Origin: Halieaceae bacterium UBA6060
GTDB lineage: Bacteria; Pseudomonadota; Gammaproteobacteria; Pseudomonadales; Halieaceae
DNA: 15,354 nt
NCBI GenBank assembly: GCA_002428935.1
Contig: DIYG01000080.1
Coordinates: 1 to 15,354 of the forward strand
Direction: 5' to 3'
In this document: positions 1 to 6,907 of the stretch, piece by piece
Position numbering within the stretch: the first letter of the stretch is position 1
Layout of the letters: each line of letters starts with the position of its first letter
The notes under the pieces: model-generated
Database searches by the model: none
The model's input: the letters and a program-made list of their open reading frames with translations, nothing else
What the model was told of the DNA's origin: nothing
Made by a program: the position numbers and the translations under genes

Positions 1-26
1 GCGATAGCACCGGCGGCGGCATTCAT
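1..26 (-). CDS. Start of a further hydrogenase-operon gene (partial, cut by window edge)
   Basis: Only the first eight codons are inside the window (M-N-A-A-A-G-A-I), so the product cannot be identified. The ATG (26-24) overlaps the TGA of the rubredoxin-HybE gene (25-23) in an ATGA arrangement, the same coupling used at most junctions of this operon, which is why I call a start here. In the rhizobial hup order the gene after hupJ is hupK, followed by hypA; either would fit. The identity is inference from gene order only. Confidence 0.4.
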
Positions 27-775
27 GGGCTGGTTCCCGCCGCTAGCTGACGGTCGGCCTTAGCGCTGCGCTGACCGCCGAGAAAGCGGCGACGGGAAGG
101 ATCAACAGGCGTTTCTGCGGCCGCGTCGCTCGCCGGTTCGCGGAGTAACTCACGAAAGCTTGCCCGGGCCACGGCTTCTACGGCGGCGCCATCTTCGAAG
201 GCTTCCATGGGCGAAAACAAAGAGCAGCTTTCCATGGCTCCAAGGCCCGGTAGGTGACCGCGCAAAAACGGGTAACTCCCCGAGGGTAAGGGGATGTCCC
301 GTTCCGTGCCTTCTACCAGCCGCTCCGAGTTATCGGAAAGGAGAACCAGGTTCATGCACCAGGGTGTGTAGACCAGGGCGATAGATCCAGCGTCGCAGGG
401 AGCCGGGCCGATCACTCCCATGGGTAGATCGTTTCGATACACGGGAAGGTCGCGCATGCGCTCGGCGGCATCTTCGTAGGCCCCCAGGAGCTGACTTCGC
501 TGTTTCTGAGGATGCGTGGGTGAGATCTCGGCCCTTGCGATCTCACCGTTCCGGCTTTCCGGTTTGTCTACCACCATGAATTGTTTTGCGGGGGTGTCAC
601 AGGTGGGACAGCGCCAGTGCTCTGGCAGATCTTTGAACGCTGTTCCCGCAGGGACGTGTCCCTGGGGATCACCTTTGCTCGGGTCATAGACCCACCAGCA
701 GACACCGCATTCCAGCATCGCAGCGGGATCAATACGCTCCCCATCGCCAAGGAAAGAACCCTCGAAGCCGCCCAT
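23..775 (-). CDS. Rubredoxin-HybE fusion, hydrogenase assembly protein (HupI-HupJ)
   Basis: A 250-residue protein joining two hydrogenase accessory proteins. Residues about 20-65 form a rubredoxin domain, with C23-x2-C26 and C56-P-x-C59 binding one iron and the aromatic stretch W27-W28-Y30 between them. Residues about 95-215 match the HybE/HupJ/HoxT assembly-chaperone family (MRDLPVYRNDLPMGVIG, TPWCMNLVLL, LPSG, CSLFSPM). In rhizobia HupI and HupJ are separate proteins needed to mature the small subunit, and HoxR/HoxT are the counterparts in Cupriavidus. The C-terminus carries SRRRFLGG (227-234), similar to a Tat twin-arginine motif but at the wrong end to be a signal. The start overlaps the hupH stop by one base (TAATG), which indicates translational coupling. 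It acts in the cytoplasm as an assembly factor. Family assignment is firm; the precise role is inferred. Confidence 0.88.
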   Translation of the reverse strand: MGGFEGSFLGDGERIDPAAMLECGVCWWVYDPSKGDPQGHVPAGTAFKDLPEHWRCPTCDTPAKQFMVVDKPESRNGEIARAEISPTHPQKQRSQLLGAYEDAAERMRDLPVYRNDLPMGVIGPAPCDAGSIALVYTPWCMNLVLLSDNSERLVEGTERDIPLPSGSYPFLRGHLPGLGAMESCSLFSPMEAFEDGAAVEAVARASFRELLREPASDAAAETPVDPSRRRFLGGQRSAKADRQLAAGTSP

Positions 776-1653
776 TACAAATAGGCCTGAAGGATATCGG
801 TTAGACGCAGACCTGAGTCTTCAAAGTCCTGCACCGCCGCAGCGACTGCCGTCGGCGGGGCGCCGATCTCCACCGTATCGAGAATCGTATGGCTCAGGGC
901 ATTCAGGTACTGCACAGCCCAGATATGACGATAGCGGGTTGCGAATACCCGACAGTGACCAAAGCCGCCGGATTCGAGTTCCAGCTCTGCGCGGCCCAAC
1001 AGCTCGCGGACGCAGGTCTGGTCTGCCTCACTCATGGGTAAAAGAGTGAAGTTCACGACGTGGGTGTCGTCACCGCTTTGCCAGGTGCTTCCTCGCTCGC
1101 TGATCTCGGCCAGGACTGCCGGTGCGTTCATGAGTCCCGCGCTGGGAGCGGGGACTTCAAAGGGCGCTGTCTCAAGACTCCCGGCGGCTTCGCGAATCAC
1201 GCTGGGCAAAGAGGCGACTTCAACCCCGTGACTGCCATCGCTGCCGATGATCTGCCATACGCCAGCCAACACAGATTCCAGAATCTCGTAGCGCACGCCA
1301 TCAAGGTGCACGGTACCTTTCACTTCTCCATCACCGAGGATTTCCACTACCGCTTGGATAGATAGTCCATCGAGACTCTTGAGGTCCTGCACCGGTGTGG
1401 TCGCTCCCGTGGCCGCCGACGCGAGGTGGTCCTGAAGTTCCGCCAGCCACTGGCGCAGGGCGGGGGTTGGAGAGAAATCCTCAGGCAGGCGTGGTGGCGC
1501 AAGGGGCTCCATGGATGGAGTACCCAGCAAGGCCAGGGGATCGTCGGGTGCCGTACCAAGGAATACGCCTTCGGCGGCGTCTTCTCCCTCCCAGATCATG
1601 GGGTTGGCCCGGGCCTCCGGGTTGGTGCTGGCAATGAGTTGGGGATTCTTCAT
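775..1653 (-). CDS. hupH: Hydrogenase expression/formation protein HupH (HyaF family)
   Basis: A 292-residue cytoplasmic accessory protein of the HupH/HyaF family. The C-terminal third carries the family hallmark: a GGFGHCR block, the HIWAVQYLNAL stretch, then ILDTVEIG and an acidic FEDSGLRLTDIL tail. The middle part (ALRQWLAELQDHLA, LDGLSIQAVVEILGDGEV) also fits. Members are required for processing or Fe-S assembly of the hydrogenase small subunit before Tat export; the exact chemistry is not established. The ATG (1653-1651) overlaps the hupG TGA in an ATGA junction, so this start is well supported. It lies between hupG and the rubredoxin-HybE gene, the same order as in rhizobial hup clusters. 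Nothing looks broken. Confidence 0.9.
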   Translation of the reverse strand: MKNPQLIASTNPEARANPMIWEGEDAAEGVFLGTAPDDPLALLGTPSMEPLAPPRLPEDFSPTPALRQWLAELQDHLASAATGATTPVQDLKSLDGLSIQAVVEILGDGEVKGTVHLDGVRYEILESVLAGVWQIIGSDGSHGVEVASLPSVIREAAGSLETAPFEVPAPSAGLMNAPAVLAEISERGSTWQSGDDTHVVNFTLLPMSEADQTCVRELLGRAELELESGGFGHCRVFATRYRHIWAVQYLNALSHTILDTVEIGAPPTAVAAAVQDFEDSGLRLTDILQAYL

Positions 1654-2048
1654 GCGACGGCTCCTGCGCGTTGCGGTACGGGCCCAAGGTAGCGAGCGAA
1701 GGCTGTGGCGTACTCCGCCCAGTCGCGCACCCGGGGTAACACCTCCAGGACTTCGCCGCCCGAGAGAAACACCAGACTCGGGGTCGCGGAAGCGCGGAAG
1801 CGTTTCTGTAACGCCCCGTCGTCGACAATCACGCCCGCAGTTAACAGGCCTTGGTAATCCTTAAGCAGTTCTCGCAGCGCCACGGCCACGTCGTGGTTCT
1901 CCCGCCGCACGGATTTACCTCCGGTGAAGAAAAGCAGATGCAGGCCTTCGCCCGTTACAAACCCATCGACATTGTTCTTGTCGATGGGTTTGAGCAACTC
2001 GTCGTCCACCATGGCCTGAGTCACGTCATAAGGAGGTTCATTGATCAT
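1650..2048 (-). CDS. hupG: Hydrogenase small-subunit chaperone HupG (HyaE family, thioredoxin fold)
   Basis: A 132-residue protein of the HyaE/HupG family, which has a thioredoxin-like fold but lacks the CxxC redox pair; no cysteine is present here at all. Visible family features are the beta strand LHLLFFTGG (about 37-45), the strand LLTAGVIVDD, and the ASATPSLVFLSGGEVLEVLPRVRDWAEY segment, which corresponds to the cis-Pro region and last strands of a thioredoxin fold. HyaE binds the twin-arginine signal of the hydrogenase small subunit and is thought to proofread it before export, so its client here should be HupS. The start overlaps the hypC stop (ATGA, 2048-2045) and its stop overlaps the hupH start. 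Confidence 0.87.
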   Translation of the reverse strand: MINEPPYDVTQAMVDDELLKPIDKNNVDGFVTGEGLHLLFFTGGKSVRRENHDVAVALRELLKDYQGLLTAGVIVDDGALQKRFRASATPSLVFLSGGEVLEVLPRVRDWAEYATAFARYLGPVPQRAGAVA

Positions 2049-2422
2049 GGGTTCTTGCTCCCCAGAACTTGGTTTGGCACGGCCTTGGGAGCCGAGCTGT
2101 GATTATTGTTGGAGGGATCGCGCAGGTGCTCCGGTAGTTCCGGCTCGCGGTCGATGAGATCGCCCAGAAGATGCTCGAAGCTGCCGCCCCGAGCGGCGAG
2201 TTGCACCGCCTCCAGAGCATCGGCAATTTGTTTGGCCTCGTCCGCTTCTAGAGGCCTGATCGCCGTATCGATGTGGACAAGCAGCCAGTCATCAACGCGA
2301 GGGAGTTGGTCCAGAAGCGCCGTTTGAATTGGCGCGGCATAAGCGCGACCGCTAGCTTCAATGCCCAGAGCTAGGCCGTCGTTACCGACCTCTACTACCT
2401 GAACGGGGATGCCCATGCACAT
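2045..2422 (-). CDS. hupF: HypC/HupF-type hydrogenase maturation chaperone
   Basis: A 125-residue protein starting MCMGIPVQVVEV, the invariant HypC N-terminus. Cys2, exposed after Met removal, binds the Fe(CN)2CO precursor and the large-subunit precursor. This fixes the start. Segments AYAAPIQTALL and DDWLLVHIDTAIRPLEADEAKQIADAL match the OB-fold and C-terminal helix of the family. At 125 residues it is longer than housekeeping HypC (about 75-90), with an extra tail after residue 95. That length and its position behind hupD fit HupF, the hup-operon paralogue that in Rhizobium leguminosarum assists HupL maturation in the presence of oxygen. It lies 16 bases after hupD and overlaps hupG by four. 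A plain hypC is the alternative; a separate hypC elsewhere in the genome would settle it. Confidence 0.88.
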   Translation of the reverse strand: MCMGIPVQVVEVGNDGLALGIEASGRAYAAPIQTALLDQLPRVDDWLLVHIDTAIRPLEADEAKQIADALEAVQLAARGGSFEHLLGDLIDREPELPEHLRDPSNNNHSSAPKAVPNQVLGSKNP

Positions 2423-2438
2423 GGGTGAACGCCGGGGC

Positions 2439-3062
2439 TCAGGTCCGCGCCGTGCGGTTTAGGACCCGCGCGTCACCGATGCGACAAGCCTGCTGGGCAT
2501 CGGGTCTGTGCGCTTCGTAGCGCTCCAGATCCAGTCCCGGGGTGATGACCGAGCTCGCCACGGGTGTGCTGCGTTTGCGCAGCATCAAACCCTGAGATTC
2601 GAAGTACTCCACAGCGACGGCGAGCGCATCGGGAATGCGATCGCGTACCGCAGGCCGCAGGCTGCCACCGTAGTCTTCCAACTCCACGGGCTGCACGCCG
2701 ACCAGGAGCATGTTCTGGGCGCAATCGCCAAGAAGCTTGGCGCAGGCAATCACGTCCTGCAGGCCGGCCTGATGCAAGCTCATTTTCTTACCGGCGACAA
2801 AGGCCGGGATGTCGTCGTTTTCCACCACTCGCAGGGTTCCCGGTGCGTCGCCAAAATCGACCGCGTCGAAGATGACCACGGGGTCGTGTTCCCGCAGGAG
2901 GTCGACGAGATACAAACCCTGGGTGCCGCCGTCGGCGATGGTCAGATTCTCGGGAGCCTCGTATTCCGCTGCCAGAGCCTCCACACAGCGCACACCGAAG
3001 CCTTCATCGGCCCACAGTAGGTTGCCGACGCCCAGTGCCAGGGCCTGAGTGGGAGCACTCAC
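2439..3062 (-). CDS. hupD: Hydrogenase maturation protease HupD
   Basis: A 207-residue HupD/HyaD/HybD-family endopeptidase that removes the C-terminal peptide of the large subunit once nickel is inserted. The three nickel-sensing residues known from E. coli HybD (E16, D62, H93) are present with identical spacing: E20 in LGVGNLLWADEGFG, D66 in FDAVDFG and H97 in MSLHQAG. The start is GTG (3062-3060), overlapping the hupC TGA (3061-3059) as GTGA; no ATG is available here and the spacing supports translational coupling. Compared with E. coli HyaD/HybD (about 165-195 residues) the C-terminus is slightly long, with an Arg-rich tail after residue 160 (LMLRKRSTPVASS) of no known function. Its substrate is the HupL encoded two genes upstream. 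Confidence 0.93.
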   Translation of the reverse strand: MSAPTQALALGVGNLLWADEGFGVRCVEALAAEYEAPENLTIADGGTQGLYLVDLLREHDPVVIFDAVDFGDAPGTLRVVENDDIPAFVAGKKMSLHQAGLQDVIACAKLLGDCAQNMLLVGVQPVELEDYGGSLRPAVRDRIPDALAVAVEYFESQGLMLRKRSTPVASSVITPGLDLERYEAHRPDAQQACRIGDARVLNRTART

Positions 3063-3805
3063 TCCCGATCGTCCTTGAAGTAGCGCCAGCCGCTAACCAT
3101 GGTCGAAACCAGGCTTTGCCGGCTCATGATGTCTTCGCGGAACGCTACATAGACATGCACCATGGCAAAGCAGGTGATGACCCACATGGTGATGCGGTGA
3201 ATCGTGTGTACCGAGAAGGAGTCGCCATAGACGCTGAACACCCAGCCAAAGGCGCTGAACCACCAGCTATCCGTGCCCGCACCTTCCGCATACAAAGCAC
3301 CGCCGGTGACGATGCCATTCAACAGGGGCAGGAGGAACAGGAAGAACATGGAGAACTGGGCCAGGGGATTGTGGCCGATGTATTTCTTGGGCACTTTCTC
3401 CAGAAAAAAGTACCAGCGCAGTTCGTGGAAGACCTCGCCCCACCATTTTGGGCTCCAAAAAGGAGTTAGAAAGAGCTGGTGGGCGTGATGGTTACCGAGA
3501 AACGCCCAGGCCAGGCGATAGATAAAGGCCACCATAAGGATCTGCCCGGCGGCAAAGTGCACCAGACGGATATAGCCGAACACGTAGCTGAAGGACGCCT
3601 CGCCGCCAACGGAGGGCGGTGGTTTGCCGATAAGGTAGCCAGTGACGCACAGTACGACGAGACACAGGGCATTCACCCAGTGCCAGAGACGCAGGGGCGC
3701 TTCGTAGACATAGACTTTCGCCGCCGGCGAGGGCTCTTCCGTCGCGTGGCGTTCGAGGTTGGCAAAGAAGCCGCGACGCTTTTCCGTCGCTTCTGAATTG
3801 GCCAT
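3059..3805 (-). CDS. hupC: Hydrogenase b-type cytochrome subunit HupC
   Basis: An integral membrane di-heme cytochrome b that anchors HupSL to the periplasmic face and passes electrons from H2 to quinone. Four hydrophobic segments are visible: about 38-60 (LRLWHWVNALCLVVL), 78-102, 130-155 (FSMFFLFLLPLLNGIV) and 200-223 (MWVITCFAMVHVYVAF). Candidate heme ligands are H42, H83 and the histidines of HTIHR and MVHVYV. I place the start at ATG 3805-3803 (248 residues) rather than the TTG six bases earlier. A strong TAAGGAGGA site (3820-3812) ends seven bases before this ATG, whereas the TTG would sit almost on top of it. The site overlaps the TAA of hupL, so the two are tightly coupled. Assignment to the HyaC/HupC family is clear. 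Confidence 0.93.
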   Translation of the reverse strand: MANSEATEKRRGFFANLERHATEEPSPAAKVYVYEAPLRLWHWVNALCLVVLCVTGYLIGKPPPSVGGEASFSYVFGYIRLVHFAAGQILMVAFIYRLAWAFLGNHHAHQLFLTPFWSPKWWGEVFHELRWYFFLEKVPKKYIGHNPLAQFSMFFLFLLPLLNGIVTGGALYAEGAGTDSWWFSAFGWVFSVYGDSFSVHTIHRITMWVITCFAMVHVYVAFREDIMSRQSLVSTMVSGWRYFKDDRE

Positions 3806-3811
3806 GGTCAA

Positions 3812-3820
3812 TCCTCCTTA
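3812..3820 (-). promoter_or_regulatory. Shine-Dalgarno site of hupC (decides its start)
   Basis: On the minus strand TAAGGAGGA is a near-perfect ribosome binding site. Its first three bases are the stop codon of hupL. The downstream ATG at 3805 is at ideal distance, while the upstream in-frame TTG at 3811 directly abuts the site and is unlikely to be used. Confidence 0.8.
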
Positions 3821-5608
3821 GCGAACACTGACGTCGGCGACTTCTTCTCCATCCGGGCTCATGACGTGGGTCGAGCACGCCAGACACGGGTCGAAGCTGT
3901 GGATGGTGCGCAGGATCTCCAGAGGCTGTTCGGGATCTGCCATGGGCGTGTCCATTAGGGAGGCCTCATAGGCGCCGATGTTGCCCTCGAGGTCTCGCGG
4001 CCCGGCGTTCCAGGTGGTGGGAACCACGCACTGGTAGTTCTCGATCTTCGTGTCTTTGATGTGTACCCAGTGGCCGAGGGCTCCGCGGGGGGCTTCCGTG
4101 AAGCCGACGCCTTTCACGTCCGTGGGCCAGCTCGATGGATCCCAGCGTTCCGTGTTGGCGGTGGCCAGATCTCCGGCGCGGATATTGGCTATGAGCTTGT
4201 CGTAGAAGTAGCTCATCTTGTGCGCGGCCCAAACACATTCCAGACCCCGTGCGGCGGTGCGACCCAGGGTCGAGAACAGCGCTGTAACGGGCAGGTTTAG
4301 ATCCGTAAGGAGCTTGTCGACGGGCTCCTTGAACTCGGGATTGCCCTGGGCGTAACCGATGATATAGCGAGACAGGGGTCCGACTTCCATGGCGTGGCCG
4401 CGCCAGCGCGGGCTCTTGATCCAGGAATACTTGGCGGACTCGTCCAGGGCTTCGATATGGGTTTTCGTGCCTTTGTGATTGGGGCCGAGCTCGTAATTCG
4501 GTTCCGTCACCCCATCCCAGGGGTGTAGACCGACGCTTTCATCGTCGTAGCGATACCAGCTGTGGGCGACAAACTCCTGGATTTCCTCCGCATCGCGCTG
4601 GTCCACCTCGTGAACTTCGTTGAGGTTGCCGCCGATGATCGCCCCGCGCGGCAGTAACAGGTTGCTCGCGGAATAGTCATTGGCATGCTCGGGGATGTCG
4701 CCGTAGGACAACACATTGGTGCTCGACAGACCGCCGCCGTAGGTCCAGTCCTTGTAAAAAGAGGCGATGGCGACAAGGTCGGGCAGGTACACCTGCTCGG
4801 CGAACAGGATGGACTGATCAATGATCTGCTTGACCAGGGCCAGGCGCTCAATGTTGATAGCGCCGACTGCCCCCGTATCCGAGACATTGATGGGGCAGGG
4901 CACACCGCCCACGAGCCAGTTCGGATGTGGGTTCTTGCCCCCGAATACCGTGTGTATCTTCTTGATTTCCTTCTGGAAATCCAGTGCTTCCAGATAGTGC
5001 GCGGTAGCCATGAGGTTGGCTTCGGCGGGCAATTTGTATGCCGGGTGGCCCCAGTAGCCGTTGCGGAACAGGCCCAACTGGCCGGATTCGACAAACTTCT
5101 TCAATCGAGTCTGCAGATCTCGGTAATAGCCCGGCGATGACTTCGCCCAGGGCGAGATGGACTGGGCCAGTTCCGAGGTGGCTTTGGGGTCGGCCGACAG
5201 GGCCGATACCACGTCTACCCAATCGAGGGCGTGGAGGTGGTAGAAGTGCACGAGGTGGTCGTGAACCTGCAGGGCCAACTGCATGATGTTGCGGATGGTG
5301 TTGGCGTTTTCCGGAATTTGGATATTCAGGGCGTCTTCCACGGCGCGGACCGAGGTCAGAGCGTGGGTGCCCGTGCACACACCGCAAATGCGCTGGGTAA
5401 AGGCCCAGGCATCGCGCGGATCGCGGCCCTTGAGGATGACTTCCAGGCCGCGCCACATGGTGCCCGTGGATACGGCGTTGCGGATGACATTGTCGTCATC
5501 CACGTTCACTTCGATGCGCAGATGGCCTTCGATGCGAGTAATGGGGTCTACGACGACCCGGCGACCGGAGTCGTCGAGGTTGAAGCCGTTGGGTGTTTGC
5601 ATGCTCAT
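3818..5608 (-). CDS. hupL: Uptake [NiFe] hydrogenase large subunit HupL
   Basis: The catalytic subunit, 596 residues, carrying the NiFe(CN)2CO site that splits H2. The N-terminal motif RICGVCTGTHA gives ligands C75 and C78; the C-terminal motif DPCLACSTH gives C575 and C578. E27 in DPITRIEGHLRIEV matches the conserved proton-transfer glutamate. After H581 comes a 15-residue peptide (VMSPDGEEVADVSVR) expected to be removed by HupD. Length and sequence fit the membrane-bound group 1 enzymes (HyaB/HupL/HoxG). It has no signal peptide and is exported by hitchhiking on HupS through Tat. The ATG (5608) follows AAGGAAGG (5622-5615) by six bases; a second ATG two codons later is possible but less well spaced. 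It lies 12 bases after hupS and 12 before hupC. Confidence 0.97.
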   Translation of the reverse strand: MSMQTPNGFNLDDSGRRVVVDPITRIEGHLRIEVNVDDDNVIRNAVSTGTMWRGLEVILKGRDPRDAWAFTQRICGVCTGTHALTSVRAVEDALNIQIPENANTIRNIMQLALQVHDHLVHFYHLHALDWVDVVSALSADPKATSELAQSISPWAKSSPGYYRDLQTRLKKFVESGQLGLFRNGYWGHPAYKLPAEANLMATAHYLEALDFQKEIKKIHTVFGGKNPHPNWLVGGVPCPINVSDTGAVGAINIERLALVKQIIDQSILFAEQVYLPDLVAIASFYKDWTYGGGLSSTNVLSYGDIPEHANDYSASNLLLPRGAIIGGNLNEVHEVDQRDAEEIQEFVAHSWYRYDDESVGLHPWDGVTEPNYELGPNHKGTKTHIEALDESAKYSWIKSPRWRGHAMEVGPLSRYIIGYAQGNPEFKEPVDKLLTDLNLPVTALFSTLGRTAARGLECVWAAHKMSYFYDKLIANIRAGDLATANTERWDPSSWPTDVKGVGFTEAPRGALGHWVHIKDTKIENYQCVVPTTWNAGPRDLEGNIGAYEASLMDTPMADPEQPLEILRTIHSFDPCLACSTHVMSPDGEEVADVSVR

Positions 5609-5620
5609 GGCTCGCCTTCC

Positions 5621-6715
5621 TTATTGGTCGCTGGTGGCGTATTCGCCGGGCTTTTTCCGCGCTCGCGAGAGTGCCGAAGCGGCGGCGTGGGCGGCGATGG
5701 CGGTGCCGATGACACCGGCGGCTGCGGTGCCGATACGATCCGCGTTGGATTCCACACCCAGGGGCGTGTGCACCGTTGCCAGGCGGTCATAGAAAGGACC
5801 GTTGTCCCAGAAGTTCTCTTCCGAGCAGCCGATGCAACCGTGGCCAGACTGGATGGGGAAGGACACGCCATCGTTCCAGCGCACGGTGGAACAAGCGTTA
5901 TAGGTGGTCGGACCTCGACAGCCCATCTTGTACAGACAGTAGCCTTTGCGGGAGCCTTCATCGTCCCAGGCTTCGGCAAACTGACCGGCATCGAAGTGGG
6001 GGCGGCGATAGCATTTGTCGTGAATGCGCTGGCCGTAGAACATCTCCGGTCGTCCCAGGCGATCCAGGGGCGGAATGCGATCGAAGGTCAGCATGTAGGT
6101 AAGGACGCCAGTCATCACCTCGGCGATGGGTGGACAGCCGGGAACCTTGATGATCGGTTTGCCCTTGATAACTTTGTGAATGGGCGTTGCCTGGGTCGGG
6201 TTTGGACGCGCGGCCTGCACGCAGCCGTTGCTCGCGCAGGATCCCCAGGCGACGACCGCCGCAGCCCCTTCGGCCATCTCCTGAAGTTGTTCGATGAACG
6301 GTCGACCGCCGACGATGCAAAACATGCCGTCTTCGTTTAGGGGCGGGTTGCCCTCTACGGCGAGGATGTATTTACCCGCGTGGTCCCGGCGGGTTTCTTC
6401 CAGGGCGGCCTCGGCCTGATGGCCAGCGGCGGCCATGAGCACGTGGGAGTAGTCCAGCGACAGCATGGATAGAACTACATCAGAAGCCAGGGGATGGCCG
6501 GAGCGAATAAAACTCTCGGAGCAGCAGGTGCACTCCAGGCCGTTCATCCAGATCACCGGCGTTCGCGGTTTGGTTTCCATGGCGTGGGCGATGCGCGGCG
6601 CAAAGGCCGGCCCGAGGCCCAGGGAAGCGGCGGTGAGTGAACAGAATTTATTGAACGAGCGACGGCTGATGCCCTGCTCCCGAAATACCTCGTAAAAGGT
6701 CTTCGCATCCCGCAT
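5621..6715 (-). CDS. hupS: Uptake [NiFe] hydrogenase small subunit HupS, oxygen-tolerant type
   Basis: The electron-transfer subunit, 364 residues. It begins with a long Tat signal (SRRSFNKFC at 17-25, hydrophobic core, cleavage probably after AHA at 45). In mature numbering the cluster cysteines are C17, C19 and C20 (ECTCC), C115 and C120 (GSCASNGC) and C149 (VPGCPP). These six positions are identical to E. coli HyaA, including the two supernumerary cysteines C19 and C120 that make the proximal [4Fe-3S] cluster of oxygen-tolerant enzymes. Ligands of the medial and distal clusters follow (HDKCYRRPHF, GYCLYKMGC, NACSTVRWN, GHGCIGCSE). A C-terminal hydrophobic helix (about 328-352) anchors it in the membrane near HupC. 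The ATG (6715) follows AAAGGAGG (6729-6722) at good spacing. First gene of the operon; substrate of HupG, HupH and HupIJ. Confidence 0.97.
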   Translation of the reverse strand: MRDAKTFYEVFREQGISRRSFNKFCSLTAASLGLGPAFAPRIAHAMETKPRTPVIWMNGLECTCCSESFIRSGHPLASDVVLSMLSLDYSHVLMAAAGHQAEAALEETRRDHAGKYILAVEGNPPLNEDGMFCIVGGRPFIEQLQEMAEGAAAVVAWGSCASNGCVQAARPNPTQATPIHKVIKGKPIIKVPGCPPIAEVMTGVLTYMLTFDRIPPLDRLGRPEMFYGQRIHDKCYRRPHFDAGQFAEAWDDEGSRKGYCLYKMGCRGPTTYNACSTVRWNDGVSFPIQSGHGCIGCSEENFWDNGPFYDRLATVHTPLGVESNADRIGTAAAGVIGTAIAAHAAASALSRARKKPGEYATSDQ

Positions 6716-6787
6716 GGGCTGCCTCCTTTAATGTTGTCTAGTTTTCTAGTGGCAGTTTTTCTACTTAAGCCTTGAAAACTAACAACG

Positions 6788-6803
6788 GGAGTAGGGTTAC
6801 TCC
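6788..6803. repeat. Perfect inverted repeat GGAGTA-N4-TACTCC
   Basis: Six-base perfect arms with a four-base loop, three bases from the neighbouring inverted repeat. It could be a stable RNA hairpin at the 5' end of the hup leader or a second operator. There is no T-tract after it on either strand, so it is not a terminator. Confidence 0.5.
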
Positions 6804-6806
6804 ATA

Positions 6807-6824
6807 GAACTAAAGTACTAGTTC
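6807..6824. repeat. Perfect inverted repeat GAACTA-N6-TAGTTC
   Basis: Six-base perfect arms with a six-base spacer, centred at 6815.5 between the FNR box and hupS, over the expected -10 region. The layout suits a dimeric regulator operator, but I do not recognise the sequence. Confidence 0.5.
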
Positions 6825-6844
6825 AGGCCCGATCGGCGGCTTTC

Positions 6845-6858
6845 TTGATGCACATCAA
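6845..6858 (-). promoter_or_regulatory. FNR/ANR/FnrN-type binding site
   Basis: The 14 bases read TTGAT-GCAC-ATCAA on the plus strand, a perfect match to the FNR consensus TTGAT-N4-ATCAA. Its centre is about 136 bases upstream of the hupS ATG and it lies outside any gene. FNR-type control of hup/hyp genes under low oxygen is known, for example FnrN in Rhizobium leguminosarum. A CRP-type site is less likely because the half-site is TTGAT and not TGTGA. Confidence 0.75.
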
Positions 6859-6907
6859 TTTCTCGCTGGGGAGCGCGGGGACTGGGTCGCGAAGATGAGA
6901 ATGGGTG

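Larger units (their letters stand above)
6716..6907 (-). promoter_or_regulatory. hupS upstream control region
   Basis: This 192-base stretch between the PAS gene and hupS is clearly more AT-rich than its surroundings. Going towards hupS on the minus strand it holds an FNR/ANR-type box (6858-6845), an inverted repeat (6824-6807), a second inverted repeat (6803-6788), an AGTTTT/AAAACT pair (6780-6754), a CTAG-TTTT-CTAG repeat (6749-6738) and a strong Shine-Dalgarno site AAAGGAGG (6729-6722). No sigma-54 GG-N10-GC element is seen on the coding strand. If the FNR box acts at the class II position -41.5, transcription would begin near 6810 with a weak -10 (TAGTAC, 6820-6815) inside the first inverted repeat, leaving a leader of about 95 bases. 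The transcription start is inferred. Confidence 0.6.

Noticed and set aside
2029..2035. AAGGAGG on the plus strand as a ribosome site
   Set aside because: It is the complement of hupG codons and no plus-strand gene follows.
5231..6340. 369-codon open frame on the plus strand
   Set aside because: It lies wholly antisense to hupL and hupS, whose products are unmistakable; the long frame is a side effect of high GC codon use and its translation matches no family I know.
6749..6766. TGGCA element resembling a sigma-54 -24 box before hupS
   Set aside because: It is on the plus strand, opposite to hupS, and lacks a GC at the -12 position.
6862..6880. CGCT-GGGG-AGCG hairpin after the PAS gene as a terminator
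   Set aside because: The stem is only four base pairs and no T-tract follows on the minus strand.
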